From assembly GCA_022826825.1 (NCBI GenBank), contig JAJDUD010000030.1:1-58096 (forward strand): a stretch of 58,096 bases of DNA, in the 5' to 3' direction. Position 1 is the first letter of the stretch. Each line of letters opens with the position of its first letter. Positions 17,862-25,707 of the stretch are shown in pieces. The notes under the pieces are model-generated. The model did no database searches. It saw only the letters and a program-made list of their open reading frames with translations, and had not been told where the DNA came from. The stretch comes from Acidobacteriota bacterium. GTDB taxonomy: Bacteria; Acidobacteriota; Vicinamibacteria; Marinacidobacterales; Marinacidobacteraceae. Position numbers and translations under genes: made by a program.

Positions 17862-18260
17862 ATGAAAACAATGCTCGACCAGCACAAGGACACCGCCTAC
17901 GCGCTCCTGCGCATCGTGTCCGGCTTCCTCTTCCTCTGTCACGGCGCCCAGAAACTCTTCGGGGTGATGGGCGGAACGCAGCGTGAACTGTTGTCCCTGA
18001 TGGGGTTGGCGGGAGTGATCGAGTTCGTCGGAGGACTCGCTCTCATGGTCGGCTTCATGACCGGGATCGCTGCCTTCATCTCCAGCGGCCAGATGGCGGT
18101 GGCCTACTTCATGGCGCACCAGTTCCGGACGGACGATGCGGGGATGATGCTCGGCTGGTTCCCGATCGAGAACCGGGGCGAGCTGGCGGTCCTCTACTGC
18201 TTCCTGTTCCTGTTCATCGCGATGACCGGCGCCGGGAAGTGGAGCGTGGACAACCGCTGA
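17862..18260 (+). CDS. DoxX-family membrane protein
   Basis: A 132-residue four-helix membrane protein of the DoxX family. The family pattern is visible in LLRIVSGFLFLCHGAQKLFG, then GLAGVIEFVGGLALMVGF and a last helix YCFLFLFIAMTGAG. DoxX-like proteins are linked to respiratory or redox functions, but the biochemical role is unsettled. A good ribosome binding site (AAGGAG) precedes the ATG. It lies 31 bp after the DUF5916 gene on the same strand, so the two may be cotranscribed. The following intergenic region begins with a hairpin that could end this transcript. Confidence 0.85.
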   Translation: MKTMLDQHKDTAYALLRIVSGFLFLCHGAQKLFGVMGGTQRELLSLMGLAGVIEFVGGLALMVGFMTGIAAFISSGQMAVAYFMAHQFRTDDAGMMLGWFPIENRGELAVLYCFLFLFIAMTGAGKWSVDNR

Positions 18261-18271
18261 CCTGACGGAGC

Positions 18272-18289
18272 GCCGCTCTTCAGAGCGGC
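18272..18289 (+). terminator. Hairpin after doxX, possible terminator
   Basis: Twelve bases after the doxX stop codon, GCCGCTC and GAGCGGC form a perfect 7-bp stem around a TTCA loop. No T-run follows, so an intrinsic terminator is possible but unproven. The sequence also matches the palindromic repeat family at 32596-32812, as described under the findings. Confidence 0.4.
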
Positions 18290-18306
18290 ATCGCGGCCGC
18301 AGGCTG

Positions 18307-18417
18307 CGAAACTCCCCCAATCCGGCGCACCCAGTGGACTGGACCTGAGCGGGGACGGCGTTGCGCTACCCCCGGCTATGCGCGGCGCCCTGCGGCCGCA
18401 TAGCCGGGGGAGTTTCG
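18307..18417. repeat. Nested inverted repeat in the doxX downstream region
   Basis: CGAAACTCCCCC at 18307-18318 recurs inverted as GGGGGAGTTTCG at 18406-18417. Inside, CCCCCGGCTATGCG (18369-18382) pairs perfectly with CGCATAGCCGGGGG (18397-18410), a 14-bp stem with a 14-base loop. A further dyad, CCGGTGT-GA-ACACCGG, follows at about 18443-18458. The block fills most of the 254-bp gap between two convergent genes. I see no gene here. Confidence 0.6.
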
Positions 18418-18514
18418 CCCGCTCTGCGGGCGCGATGCCGGTGTGAACACCGGCGCTCCCAGTCGCCTCGCTGGCCGGCGCTCCTGGCAGTTCCCGGCGA
18501 CAGAGCGGCCGGCG

Positions 18515-18919
18515 TCAGCGCCGGCGGCGGCGCTGGCGCTGGATGACCTTCATCTGTCCCGGGTCGGTGACGCCGATGAACAACTGGTCGTTCTCCTCCA
18601 TGACCTCGCCGGTGATCTGCAGGTTCCGTCCCTTGTAGCGCTTCATCGGGTCCACGCCCGTCCACAGGTGCATGTGGGACTCCGGAATGAGGGCCAGGAA
18701 GCCCGACAGGAAGGAGATGTGAAAGCCGGACCCCTGGATCATTCGCACCTCCACGGCCCGGCCCCCGACGGTGATCTCCTCGCCGATGTGCTCCGCAGTC
18801 ACGTCCCGGACCGCCACCACCTCAGCCTCTTCCTCGGCCGGGGGCTCCTGCGCGGACGCCGCCGGAGCGATCAGGAACGCGAACGCGGCCACGGCCGCGT
18901 GCCTGTTGCGGATTTTCAT
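18515..18919 (-). CDS. Secreted OB-fold-like protein, paralogue 1
   Basis: A 134-residue exported protein with a signal peptide (AAVAAFAFLIAPAASAQE), an acidic linker, a small beta-rich domain and a C-terminal run of arginines (RQRRRRR). The domain reads HIGEEITVGGRAVEV, then GRNLQITGEVMEENDQLFI, the strand pattern of bacterial OB-fold (tRNA_anti-like) exported proteins; that assignment is an inference. The ATG at 18919 has a strong ribosome binding site, GAGGAGG. A paralogue with the same layout lies upstream at 19123-19626, and even the leaders match, so this is a local duplication. Substrate or ligand is unknown. Confidence 0.65.
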   Translation of the reverse strand: MKIRNRHAAVAAFAFLIAPAASAQEPPAEEEAEVVAVRDVTAEHIGEEITVGGRAVEVRMIQGSGFHISFLSGFLALIPESHMHLWTGVDPMKRYKGRNLQITGEVMEENDQLFIGVTDPGQMKVIQRQRRRRR

Positions 18920-19049
18920 GGCAGCCTCCTCGGCCGGTCCCTTCGCGGCGACGGACAAAAAAGACCGCGGAGCCGGCGGGACCAGCGCCTTACCCGTCGT
19001 TTTAGCGAGAGGCCGGTTTCCGAGTCAAGTTGCCCGGCTCACCGGGGTA

Positions 19050-19072
19050 CCGGTTCGGGCTGCACGAACCGG
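19050..19072 (-). terminator. Hairpin between the two OB-fold-like genes
   Basis: CCGGTTCG and CGAACCGG form a perfect 8-bp stem with a 7-base loop, about 50 bases beyond the stop of the upstream paralogue (19123) on the minus strand. It could end that transcript, so each paralogue would have its own unit. No clear T-run is adjacent. Confidence 0.4.
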
Positions 19073-19122
19073 CCGCTAAAGCCGGGCGACGGTGTTCGGA
19101 GAGGTGTCTGGGACCGGAGCCG

Positions 19123-19626
19123 TCAGCGCCCCGCGGCAGCAACCGCGCGAGCGCTGGCGACGGCGGCCGCCGCTTGCATCGCCGCGGCCGGATCCGGGCC
19201 GGGCCGGCGCCGGCGCCGGCGGCGCGTCCGGGGAACGATCTCGATCTGACTGCGTTCGGAGACGCGGATGTAGGGCAACTCGCCCTGTTCCTCGATCTCG
19301 CCGGTGATCTTGATGATGCGCCCCCTCGCGTAGACCTTCACCGGATCCGTTCCTTCCCAGTCCCCGAGATCCTCCCGGGGAATGAACACCCGGAAGGGGT
19401 AGTCGATGTGGGTCCGGTCGAAGTGGATCGTGACGCCCTGGACGGGATTGCTCTCGGTTCTTGCGATCCGTCCGCGCACGACCAGGTCCTCCCCGACGTT
19501 GTCGAGGGTGATCTCGTGCGCTTCTACAAACTCCTCCTCTTCGGCAGGAGGATCCTGGGCGAACGCCGTCGGAACGATCAGGAGCGCGAACGCGGCCGCA
19601 GCCGCGAGGGTAAAGCGGAATCTCAT
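19123..19626 (-). CDS. Secreted OB-fold-like protein, paralogue 2
   Basis: A 168-residue exported protein paralogous to the one at 18515-18919. It shares the signal-peptide style (FALLIVPTAFAQDPPAEEEE), the strand pattern NVGEDLVVRGRIAR and GRIIKITGEIEEQGELPYI, and a C-terminal arginine run (RTRRRRRRR). It differs by an Ala-rich tail of about 25 residues. The ATG at 19626 was chosen because it begins the signal peptide and follows the same ribosome binding site (GAGGAGG) as the paralogue. Its function is unrecognised; the basic tail may contact nucleic acid or the cell surface, which is a guess. Confidence 0.65.
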   Translation of the reverse strand: MRFRFTLAAAAAFALLIVPTAFAQDPPAEEEEFVEAHEITLDNVGEDLVVRGRIARTESNPVQGVTIHFDRTHIDYPFRVFIPREDLGDWEGTDPVKVYARGRIIKITGEIEEQGELPYIRVSERSQIEIVPRTRRRRRRRPGPDPAAAMQAAAAVASARAVAAAGR

Positions 19627-19797
19627 GGCAGCCTCCTCGGTCGGCCCCTCTACGGCGACGGACGGGAGAACCGCACAGGCCAGCCGGGGCCGGCGCACTG
19701 CTCTTTGTAACAAGACCGCCCGCCCCGAGTCAAAGGGGGGTTTCCATGAATGCAGTCCCGACTGCCCCAATGGCCGGAATCGCCCGCAGGGGACACG

Positions 19798-20517
19798 CTA
19801 GTGAAGCGTCTCGGAGCGCTTCCGCGAATGATCCTCGTAGTAGCGCTCGAACCGGGCGCGCCGCCGGCGGCGCCGGAGGTCGTTCCACAGGACCCCCAGC
19901 CGGGAGCGGTATCGCGGAATCAGGCCGTCCCGCCGCAGCAGGACGTACCCCACCACGAGCCCCCCGAGATGGGCGATGTGGGACACCCCGTCGGAGGTCG
20001 CGGACAGGGAACCCGCCAGCGAAATGAACCCGAAGAGGATCACCATGTGGCGCGCGCTCATGGGCAGGATGCCGAGCAGGTAGACCTGCGCCGACGGGAA
20101 CAGGAGGCCGAAGGCCAGGAGCAGCCCGTACACCGCTCCCGAGGCGCCGATGTGGAGCGCGTCGAAGAACGCCGGCAGCGGCAGCAGCGCGAAGAGCCCG
20201 GCCCCGACGCCGCAGAGCAGGTAGTAGCGGACGAAGCGGCGCCGTCCCCAGACCTGTTCGAGCTGCGACCCGAACATGTAGAGCACGAACATGTTCAGCA
20301 GCAGGTGCAACAGTCCGCCGTGCAGGAACATGTAGGTGAAGAGGCGCCACACCTGGAGCGAGAGGACCGCGGGCGGGTAGAGCCCGAAGAACGCGGTGAC
20401 CGCCGGGACCAGAAGCTGGACCAGATACACCCCGCCGGTGATCAGGATGAGCTGCTTGACGCCCCTGGGCATGGCTCCGCCCCCGAAGCCCACCGTGGTC
20501 CCATAGCCTCGGTACAT
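19798..20517 (-). CDS. Rhomboid-family intramembrane serine protease
   Basis: A 239-residue rhomboid protease with six membrane helices. The catalytic Ser is in HIGASGAVYG (S126) and the catalytic His in HIAHLGGLVVGY (H183). The early HGGLLHLLLNM segment supplies the conserved His/Asn of helix 2. It cleaves transmembrane segments of substrate proteins within the membrane. The C-terminal tail is basic (RRRRRRARFERYYEDH). The ATG at 20517 lies 5 bases after the uvrA stop, so the two are likely cotranscribed; an alternative ATG at 20472 has a better-looking ribosome binding site but removes a Gly-rich N-terminus usual in this family. Confidence 0.88.
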   Translation of the reverse strand: MYRGYGTTVGFGGGAMPRGVKQLILITGGVYLVQLLVPAVTAFFGLYPPAVLSLQVWRLFTYMFLHGGLLHLLLNMFVLYMFGSQLEQVWGRRRFVRYYLLCGVGAGLFALLPLPAFFDALHIGASGAVYGLLLAFGLLFPSAQVYLLGILPMSARHMVILFGFISLAGSLSATSDGVSHIAHLGGLVVGYVLLRRDGLIPRYRSRLGVLWNDLRRRRRRARFERYYEDHSRKRSETLH

Positions 20518-20522
20518 CCCGT

Positions 20523-23372
20523 CTACGAAGCGCGCCGGGCCGCCGGCGCCGGTTCCAGGATGTCGCGCAGATAACGCCCGGTCCAGGACCCGGCGTGCCG
20601 GGACACCGCCTCGGGGGTCCCGCAGACGACGAGTTCGCCGCCGCGCCCGCCGCCGTCCGGGCCGAGATCCACCAGGTAGTCGGCGGTCTTGATCACGTCC
20701 AGGTTGTGTTCGATCACCACCACGGTGTTCCCGGCGTCCACCAGGCGGTCGAGCACCCGCAGCAGACGGGCGATGTCGTCGAAGTGCAGGCCGGTGGTGG
20801 GTTCGTCCAGGATGTACAGCGTGTCGCCGGTGGACCGCTTCGCCAGTTCGCGCGAGAGCTTGACCCGCTGCGCCTCGCCGCCCGACAACGTGGGCGAAGG
20901 CTGCCCGAGCCGGATATAGCCGAGCCCCACGTCCTGGAGCGTCTCGAGGATGTGGAGGATGCCGGGCTGGGACCGGAACACGGGAATGGCCTCGCTCACG
21001 GTGAGGTCGAGCACGTCGGCGATCGAGCGGCCCTGGTAGCGCACCGTCAACGTCTGGTCGTTGAACCGCCGGCCGCCGCACACCTGGCAGGTCACGAAGA
21101 CGTCCGCGAGGAAGTGCATCTCCACCCGGATCACGCCGTCGCCCTGGCAGTGCTCGCACCGCCCGCCGGGCACGTTGAAGGAAAAGCGCCCCGGCTTGTA
21201 CCCCTGGGCGCGCGCCGCGGGAAGCGCCGCGAAGAGCGAACGGATGCCGTCGAACACCTTCGTGTAGGTCGCCGGGTTCGACCGCGGGGTGCGTCCGATG
21301 GGGGACTGGTCGATGTCCACCACCCGTCCTACCCGCTCGATCCCCTCGATGTGGGAGTGCTTCCCCACCGGCCGTTCGGAGCGGTGGAGGGCGCGGGCGA
21401 GCGCCCGGTAGAGCACCTCGTAGACCAGCGTGCTCTTTCCGGCGCCGGAGACTCCGGTGACGCAGGTGAGGGCGCCGAGGGGAATCGCGACGTCCACTTC
21501 CTTCAGGTTGTTCGCGCGCGCCCCCACGATCCGGACCGAATGCCGGGAGGCCCGCCGGCGCGGGGGCACGGCGATGTCGAGGTCCCCGCGCAGATAGCGT
21601 CCCGTGAGCGACTTCGGCTCCCGCTCGATCTCCTCCGGGGTCCCTTCCGCGACGACTTCCCCGCCGTAGACCCCGGCCCCCGGGCCGAAGTCCAGGACGT
21701 GGTCGGCGGACTCGATGGTCTCCCGGTCGTGCTCGACCACCACGACGGTGTTGCCGATGTCCCGGAGCCGGTGGAGGGCCTCCAGCAGTTTCCCGTTGTC
21801 GCGGGGGTGGAGCCCGATGGAGGGCTCGTCGAGGATGTAGATGACCCCCGTGAGTTCGGACCCGATCTGGCTGGCCAACCGGATGCGCTGCGATTCCCCC
21901 CCGGACAGGCTCGGCGCCAGCCGGTCGAGCGACAGGTAGCCCAGCCCCACGTCGGCGAGGAAGCGAAGCCGGTTCCGGATCTCCTTCAGCAGTTCCGCCC
22001 CGATGACGAGTGCGGTGCCCTCCAGTTCGAGGTCGCCCATGAATCCGAGCGCATCCTCGATGGACATCGAGGAGATGTCCGCGATGGTCCGGTCGCCCAC
22101 GATGACGGCGAGCGCCTCCGGCCGCAGCCGGGTTCCCGCGCACGCCCGGCAGGACCGGCTCGAGAAGAACCGCCCGTAGTAGCGCCGCGCCCGGTCGGAG
22201 GACGTCTCCCGCATGCGCCGGGTCAGCAGGTTGAGGACTCCCTCCCAGTGGACCGCCCGGGAGCTCCGCTGGTACTTGACGGGGATCCGCTCGCGGCCGG
22301 ACCCCCACAGGAGGATCTTCCGCTTGCCGGCGGCGAGGCGCGCCCACGGGCGGTCGAGATCCACGCTGAACCGTTTCGCCACCCCCCGGACCACCGTCGC
22401 CTCCCAGCCGTCCCGCTCCGCGAAACGGCCCCAGAACGCCACCGCCCCGTCGTTGATGCTCAGGCGGGGATCGGGGACCACCAGGTCCTCGTCCACCTCG
22501 CTCCGGGCGCCCAGCCCGTTGCATTCCTTGCACATCCCCTGGGGACTGTTGAAGGAAAAGAGCTGCGGGGAGATCTCGGGGAAGCCGATCCCGCAGCTCG
22601 GGCAGCCGTTCTTCTCCGAGAAGATGCGGTCGCCGTCCTCTCCCTCGACCGCCGCGATCACGATGCCGTCGCCTTCGCGAAGCGCGGTCTCCACCGAGTC
22701 GGTGACCCGCCCCCGCCACTCCTCGCCGGCCGGGTCCTTGCGGGTCAGCCGGTCCACGACGATCTGGACGTTGTGCTTCTTCCGCTTCTCGAGGGCGGTG
22801 ACTTCCTCGATGAGCTGTACCTCGCCGTCGATGCGCGCCCGGGAGAACCCCCGGCGCAGGATGTTCTCGAGGGTGGAGCGGAACTCCCCGCGCCGGTTCT
22901 CGAGGACCGGCGCCAGCAGGAGGAAGCGGGTACCGGCCGGCAACTGCGCCAGTTCCTCCACGATCTCCTGCGCCGTCTGCGGACTGACCGCTCGGCCGCA
23001 CCGCGGACAATGGGCCACCCCGACCCGGGCGAAGAGCACCCGCAGGTAGTCGGAGATCTCCGTGATGGTGCCGACCGTCGAGCGCGGGTTGTGGCTCGCG
23101 GACTTCTGGTCCACCGAGATGGTCGGAGAGAGTCCCTGGATCGTGTCGTAGAGGGGCTTGTCCATCTGCCCGAGGAACTGCCGGGCGTAGCTGGACAGCG
23201 ACTCGACGTAGCGGCGCTGACCTTCGGCGTAGAGGGTGTCGAGCGCCAACGACGACTTTCCCGACCCCGAGACCCCGCTCAGGACGACGAGGCGCTTCTT
23301 CGGAATGCGAACGGTGATGTTCTTGAGATTGTGTTGCCGGGCGCCCCGCACCACGATGCGGTCGGGCTCCAT
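20523..23372 (-). CDS. uvrA: UvrA, excinuclease ABC subunit A
   Basis: A 949-residue DNA-damage sensor of nucleotide excision repair. It contains two ABC-type ATPase modules, each with a Walker A motif (GVSGSGKSS near the N-terminus and GVSGAGKST in the second half) and an ABC signature (LSGGESQRIRLA and LSGGEAQRVKLS). Zinc-binding Cys pairs are visible as CPSCG/CKECNG, CRACAG and CEHCQG/CQVCGG. UvrA loads UvrB on damaged DNA; uvrC lies about 6 kb away on the same strand. Length and domain order are normal. The ATG at 23372 begins at the conserved start (IVVRGARQHNLKNI). Confidence 0.97.
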   Translation of the reverse strand: MEPDRIVVRGARQHNLKNITVRIPKKRLVVLSGVSGSGKSSLALDTLYAEGQRRYVESLSSYARQFLGQMDKPLYDTIQGLSPTISVDQKSASHNPRSTVGTITEISDYLRVLFARVGVAHCPRCGRAVSPQTAQEIVEELAQLPAGTRFLLLAPVLENRRGEFRSTLENILRRGFSRARIDGEVQLIEEVTALEKRKKHNVQIVVDRLTRKDPAGEEWRGRVTDSVETALREGDGIVIAAVEGEDGDRIFSEKNGCPSCGIGFPEISPQLFSFNSPQGMCKECNGLGARSEVDEDLVVPDPRLSINDGAVAFWGRFAERDGWEATVVRGVAKRFSVDLDRPWARLAAGKRKILLWGSGRERIPVKYQRSSRAVHWEGVLNLLTRRMRETSSDRARRYYGRFFSSRSCRACAGTRLRPEALAVIVGDRTIADISSMSIEDALGFMGDLELEGTALVIGAELLKEIRNRLRFLADVGLGYLSLDRLAPSLSGGESQRIRLASQIGSELTGVIYILDEPSIGLHPRDNGKLLEALHRLRDIGNTVVVVEHDRETIESADHVLDFGPGAGVYGGEVVAEGTPEEIEREPKSLTGRYLRGDLDIAVPPRRRASRHSVRIVGARANNLKEVDVAIPLGALTCVTGVSGAGKSTLVYEVLYRALARALHRSERPVGKHSHIEGIERVGRVVDIDQSPIGRTPRSNPATYTKVFDGIRSLFAALPAARAQGYKPGRFSFNVPGGRCEHCQGDGVIRVEMHFLADVFVTCQVCGGRRFNDQTLTVRYQGRSIADVLDLTVSEAIPVFRSQPGILHILETLQDVGLGYIRLGQPSPTLSGGEAQRVKLSRELAKRSTGDTLYILDEPTTGLHFDDIARLLRVLDRLVDAGNTVVVIEHNLDVIKTADYLVDLGPDGGGRGGELVVCGTPEAVSRHAGSWTGRYLRDILEPAPAARRAS

Positions 23373-23423
23373 GGGCTTTCCCGGGAGTCTAAAGGAGGAG
23401 GGGGCCGCGGGCGCCCCGGCCGC

Positions 23424-24395
23424 TCAGTCGGCGAGCCGGGCGAAGAAGTGGGCTTCGGTCTCGGCGGCGAGAGCCGCCTCGACGACCGCATCCGCGGAAC
23501 CATCCGCCAGCGCCGCAGCTACCCGGGACGCCGAGACCTCGATCCCCCGCCGGCGGAGAATCGAGACCACCGTCTCGACCACGCCGCGGGCGTGGCCCGC
23601 CGCCACTCCCCGGTCGTGGCCCCGGAGCTCCATGCGCCGCATCAGGCCGTCGTCCTCCGGAACCGTCCCCTCCCGCTCGCCGAGCACCCGACCCACGCGC
23701 CACAGGTCCGCCTCGGTTTGCCAGGAAATCGCGGGCTCGTTCAGCGCCCGGTGGATCTCCCCGGTGCGCCAGCCCGGAAACGCCCGGCTGGACGCCGACT
23801 CCACGTACCGGTCCCCTTGCAGCAGGTACATCCTGAGCCCCGGACGGAGACTCCGCCGCCGACTCGGCGATCTCCGCTCGGGGGTCTCTACCCAAACCTC
23901 GGGAAAGCCCCACTCCTCGTAGGCAACCAGCTTGCCCCGCCGAACGTCCGTCGTGTTGTCCACTTCCAGCACCACGTCCGGATAGTCGTCCTCCCCGACG
24001 ATCAGGTGCGCGACTCCAGGCAGTCTCGCGCTCCCGGGGTGCAGATACACGGTCTGATCCGCCTGCATGATGTCGGTCAGCGTGCCGTCCTCCTCACGGA
24101 TCCGCAGGTCCATGCCGCCGAAGTACTCCGCTCCCGAACCCCGCGCCATGCAGATCTGCCGCACCAGCGCCACGAGCCGCGCGGCGGGCCCCTCGTGGTA
24201 GGGACTCACCCCCGCTTCGACCAACCAGGCCGTTTCCGTCTCCCGATGCCAGTACTCCACCCGGCGCCCCTCCCACTCGCCTCCTTCGACCTCCGCCGCC
24301 GACAGCCGAACCGGAACGCAGCCCACGAACTCGAGTTCCGAAACCGGCGTCCGCCGTCTCCGCTCCCGAACCGCCACCGCCCGCATGGGCCGCAT
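23424..24395 (-). CDS. Uma2-family PD-(D/E)XK nuclease
   Basis: A Uma2 (DUF820) family protein of about 323 residues. The nuclease core is visible as PDVVLEVDNTTDVRRGKLVAYEEWGFPEVWV, listed here in parts: PDVVLEVDN gives the Asp/Glu positions and GKLVAYEEWGFPEVW is the family's signature helix and strand. Uma2 proteins are predicted endonucleases, often in many copies per genome, with unsettled roles. The C-terminal part (GHARGVVETVVSILRRRGIEV) resembles tails of other predicted nucleases. Start at 24395 or 24386; no ribosome binding site decides between them. It is divergent from the DUF2090 gene across a short gap. Confidence 0.82.
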   Translation of the reverse strand: MRPMRAVAVRERRRRTPVSELEFVGCVPVRLSAAEVEGGEWEGRRVEYWHRETETAWLVEAGVSPYHEGPAARLVALVRQICMARGSGAEYFGGMDLRIREEDGTLTDIMQADQTVYLHPGSARLPGVAHLIVGEDDYPDVVLEVDNTTDVRRGKLVAYEEWGFPEVWVETPERRSPSRRRSLRPGLRMYLLQGDRYVESASSRAFPGWRTGEIHRALNEPAISWQTEADLWRVGRVLGEREGTVPEDDGLMRRMELRGHDRGVAAGHARGVVETVVSILRRRGIEVSASRVAAALADGSADAVVEAALAAETEAHFFARLAD

Positions 24396-24471
24396 TCTAG
24401 TCGTGGCCCGCTCGCGCCCGCCGGGGCCGAGGCCCATAGACTTTCGACCCCGAAAGGCCCCACACCCACCC

Positions 24472-25404
24472 ATGCACAACGCTCCCGCCATCGGCTACGA
24501 CCAGCCGCTCTTCATCCAGCCCTTCGACCACCGGGGCAGCTTCACGAAGTCCTACTTCGGCTTCCGCGGGGCGCCGGAGATCTCACCCGGGAACGACGGA
24601 TTCGGTCCCGTCGCCGCCGCCAAGAGCCTGATCTACCGCGGCCTCCTGCAGGCCATCGAGGGCGGGGTCCCGAAGGAGCAGGTCGGAATCCTGGTGGACG
24701 CGCAGTTCGGGAGCCAGATCCTCGCCGACGCGGCGGCGCGGGGGATTCCGCGGGCCGTCTGCATCGAAAAGAGCGGGCAGTCGGTCTTCGACTTCGAGTA
24801 CGGCGCCGGCTGGGTGAACCACATCCGCTTTCACAGGCCGGACATCGTCAAGGTGCTGGTCCGGCTTCACCCCGACGACCCCGCTCCCGACACCGCGCAG
24901 CAGCTCACGCGGCTCAAGCTCGCCTCGGACTACCTGCACGGCCCCGAACGGCGCCTGTTCATGTTCGAGCTGCTGGTGCCGGCCACCACGCGCGAGGACA
25001 AGGAAGCCGGAGCCGCCTACGACCGGGACCTGCGGCCCGGCCACATGGTGCGCGCGATCCACATGATCCAGGACTTCGGGATCGAACCGGACATCTGGAA
25101 GATCGAGGGCGTGGATCGGGCCGAGGACGCGGAGCGCGTCGCGGCGGCGGTCCGCAGCGGGCCGGGCCGGGAACGCGTCGGCTCCATCGTGCTGGGAAGG
25201 GGCTCCGATGCCGCCCAGGTTCACGAGTGGCTTCGGGTCGCCGCCCCGGTGGACGGCTTCATCGGTTTCGCGGTCGGCCGGACCAACTTCCGGGAACCGC
25301 TCGGGGCGTATCTGAACGGCCAGCTCGCCGAGGCGGACGCGATCGCGCAGATCGCCGCCAACTACCGGTCCTGCGTGGACACCTGGCGCGCCGCGAAGGG
25401 CTGA
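24472..25404 (+). CDS. DUF2090/IolJ-like aldolase-family protein
   Basis: A 310-residue TIM-barrel protein of the DUF2090 family, related to the C-terminal part of IolC and to 2-deoxy-5-keto-gluconate 6-phosphate aldolase (IolJ). The N-terminal signature LFIQPFDHRGSFTK and the Lys-containing segment IEPDIWKIEGVD are visible, with VGSIVLGRGSDAAQVHEWL and GFIGFAVGRTNF towards the C-terminus. It may cleave or bind a sugar-phosphate acid. No other inositol genes are nearby, so the substrate is uncertain. The ATG at 24472 begins at the conserved domain; upstream in-frame starts overlap the divergent Uma2 gene. Confidence 0.75.
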   Translation: MHNAPAIGYDQPLFIQPFDHRGSFTKSYFGFRGAPEISPGNDGFGPVAAAKSLIYRGLLQAIEGGVPKEQVGILVDAQFGSQILADAAARGIPRAVCIEKSGQSVFDFEYGAGWVNHIRFHRPDIVKVLVRLHPDDPAPDTAQQLTRLKLASDYLHGPERRLFMFELLVPATTREDKEAGAAYDRDLRPGHMVRAIHMIQDFGIEPDIWKIEGVDRAEDAERVAAAVRSGPGRERVGSIVLGRGSDAAQVHEWLRVAAPVDGFIGFAVGRTNFREPLGAYLNGQLAEADAIAQIAANYRSCVDTWRAAKG

Positions 25405-25660
25405 TCGGCACCAGGGACGAACCCAGGGTCCAGGCGTCGGTCAACACCGCGGTACGCGGAGGACTTCGACGGCCTCCCGGATTGGACCGGCTCTGCCGGA
25501 CCTGCTACGTTCGCGGGTCCGTCCCCGGCTTCGGCCTCCGGCGTCCCTGTGCCTTCGAGCACCTTGCTCCTCGGGAAACCGAGAGAAGCCGAGCCACCAG
25601 AGAAGTGGCCAGCGCCGCCCGTCGTCCCCACGCGGCGCGGGATGCAGTCGGTCGGCGATG

Positions 25661-25707
25661 CCGGCCCGAGGCCGGTGCTCCGAGGCGCTCCCCTGCGGTA
25701 GCGCCTC
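25661..25707. terminator. Two hairpins between the convergent DUF2090 and rluB-cmk genes
   Basis: The 301-bp gap 25405-25705 holds no gene that I can see. Near its right end CCGGCC-CGA-GGCCGG (25661-25675) and GAGGCGCT / AGCGCCTC (25682-25689 / 25700-25707, 8-bp stem) form two adjacent hairpins; the second overlaps the rluB-cmk stop codon. They are suited to ending transcription from both sides. The first belongs to the same style of palindrome as the block at about 18443-18458. Confidence 0.5.

Noticed and set aside
14282..17893. Very long minus-strand open frame opposite the antiporter and DUF5916 genes
   Set aside because: Its composition (Val/Glu/Arg/Pro-rich, no domains) is the typical shadow of GC-rich genes on the other strand, and the plus-strand genes have clear families.
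18920..18960. Intrinsic terminator at the T-run (minus strand) before the first OB-fold-like gene
   Set aside because: A run of Ts is present at about 18956-18961 but the preceding stem is weak, so I did not list it as a terminator.
23389..23913. Short minus-strand frame overlapping the Uma2 gene
   Set aside because: It is out of frame with the PD-(D/E)XK core and is Gly/Arg-rich shadow sequence.
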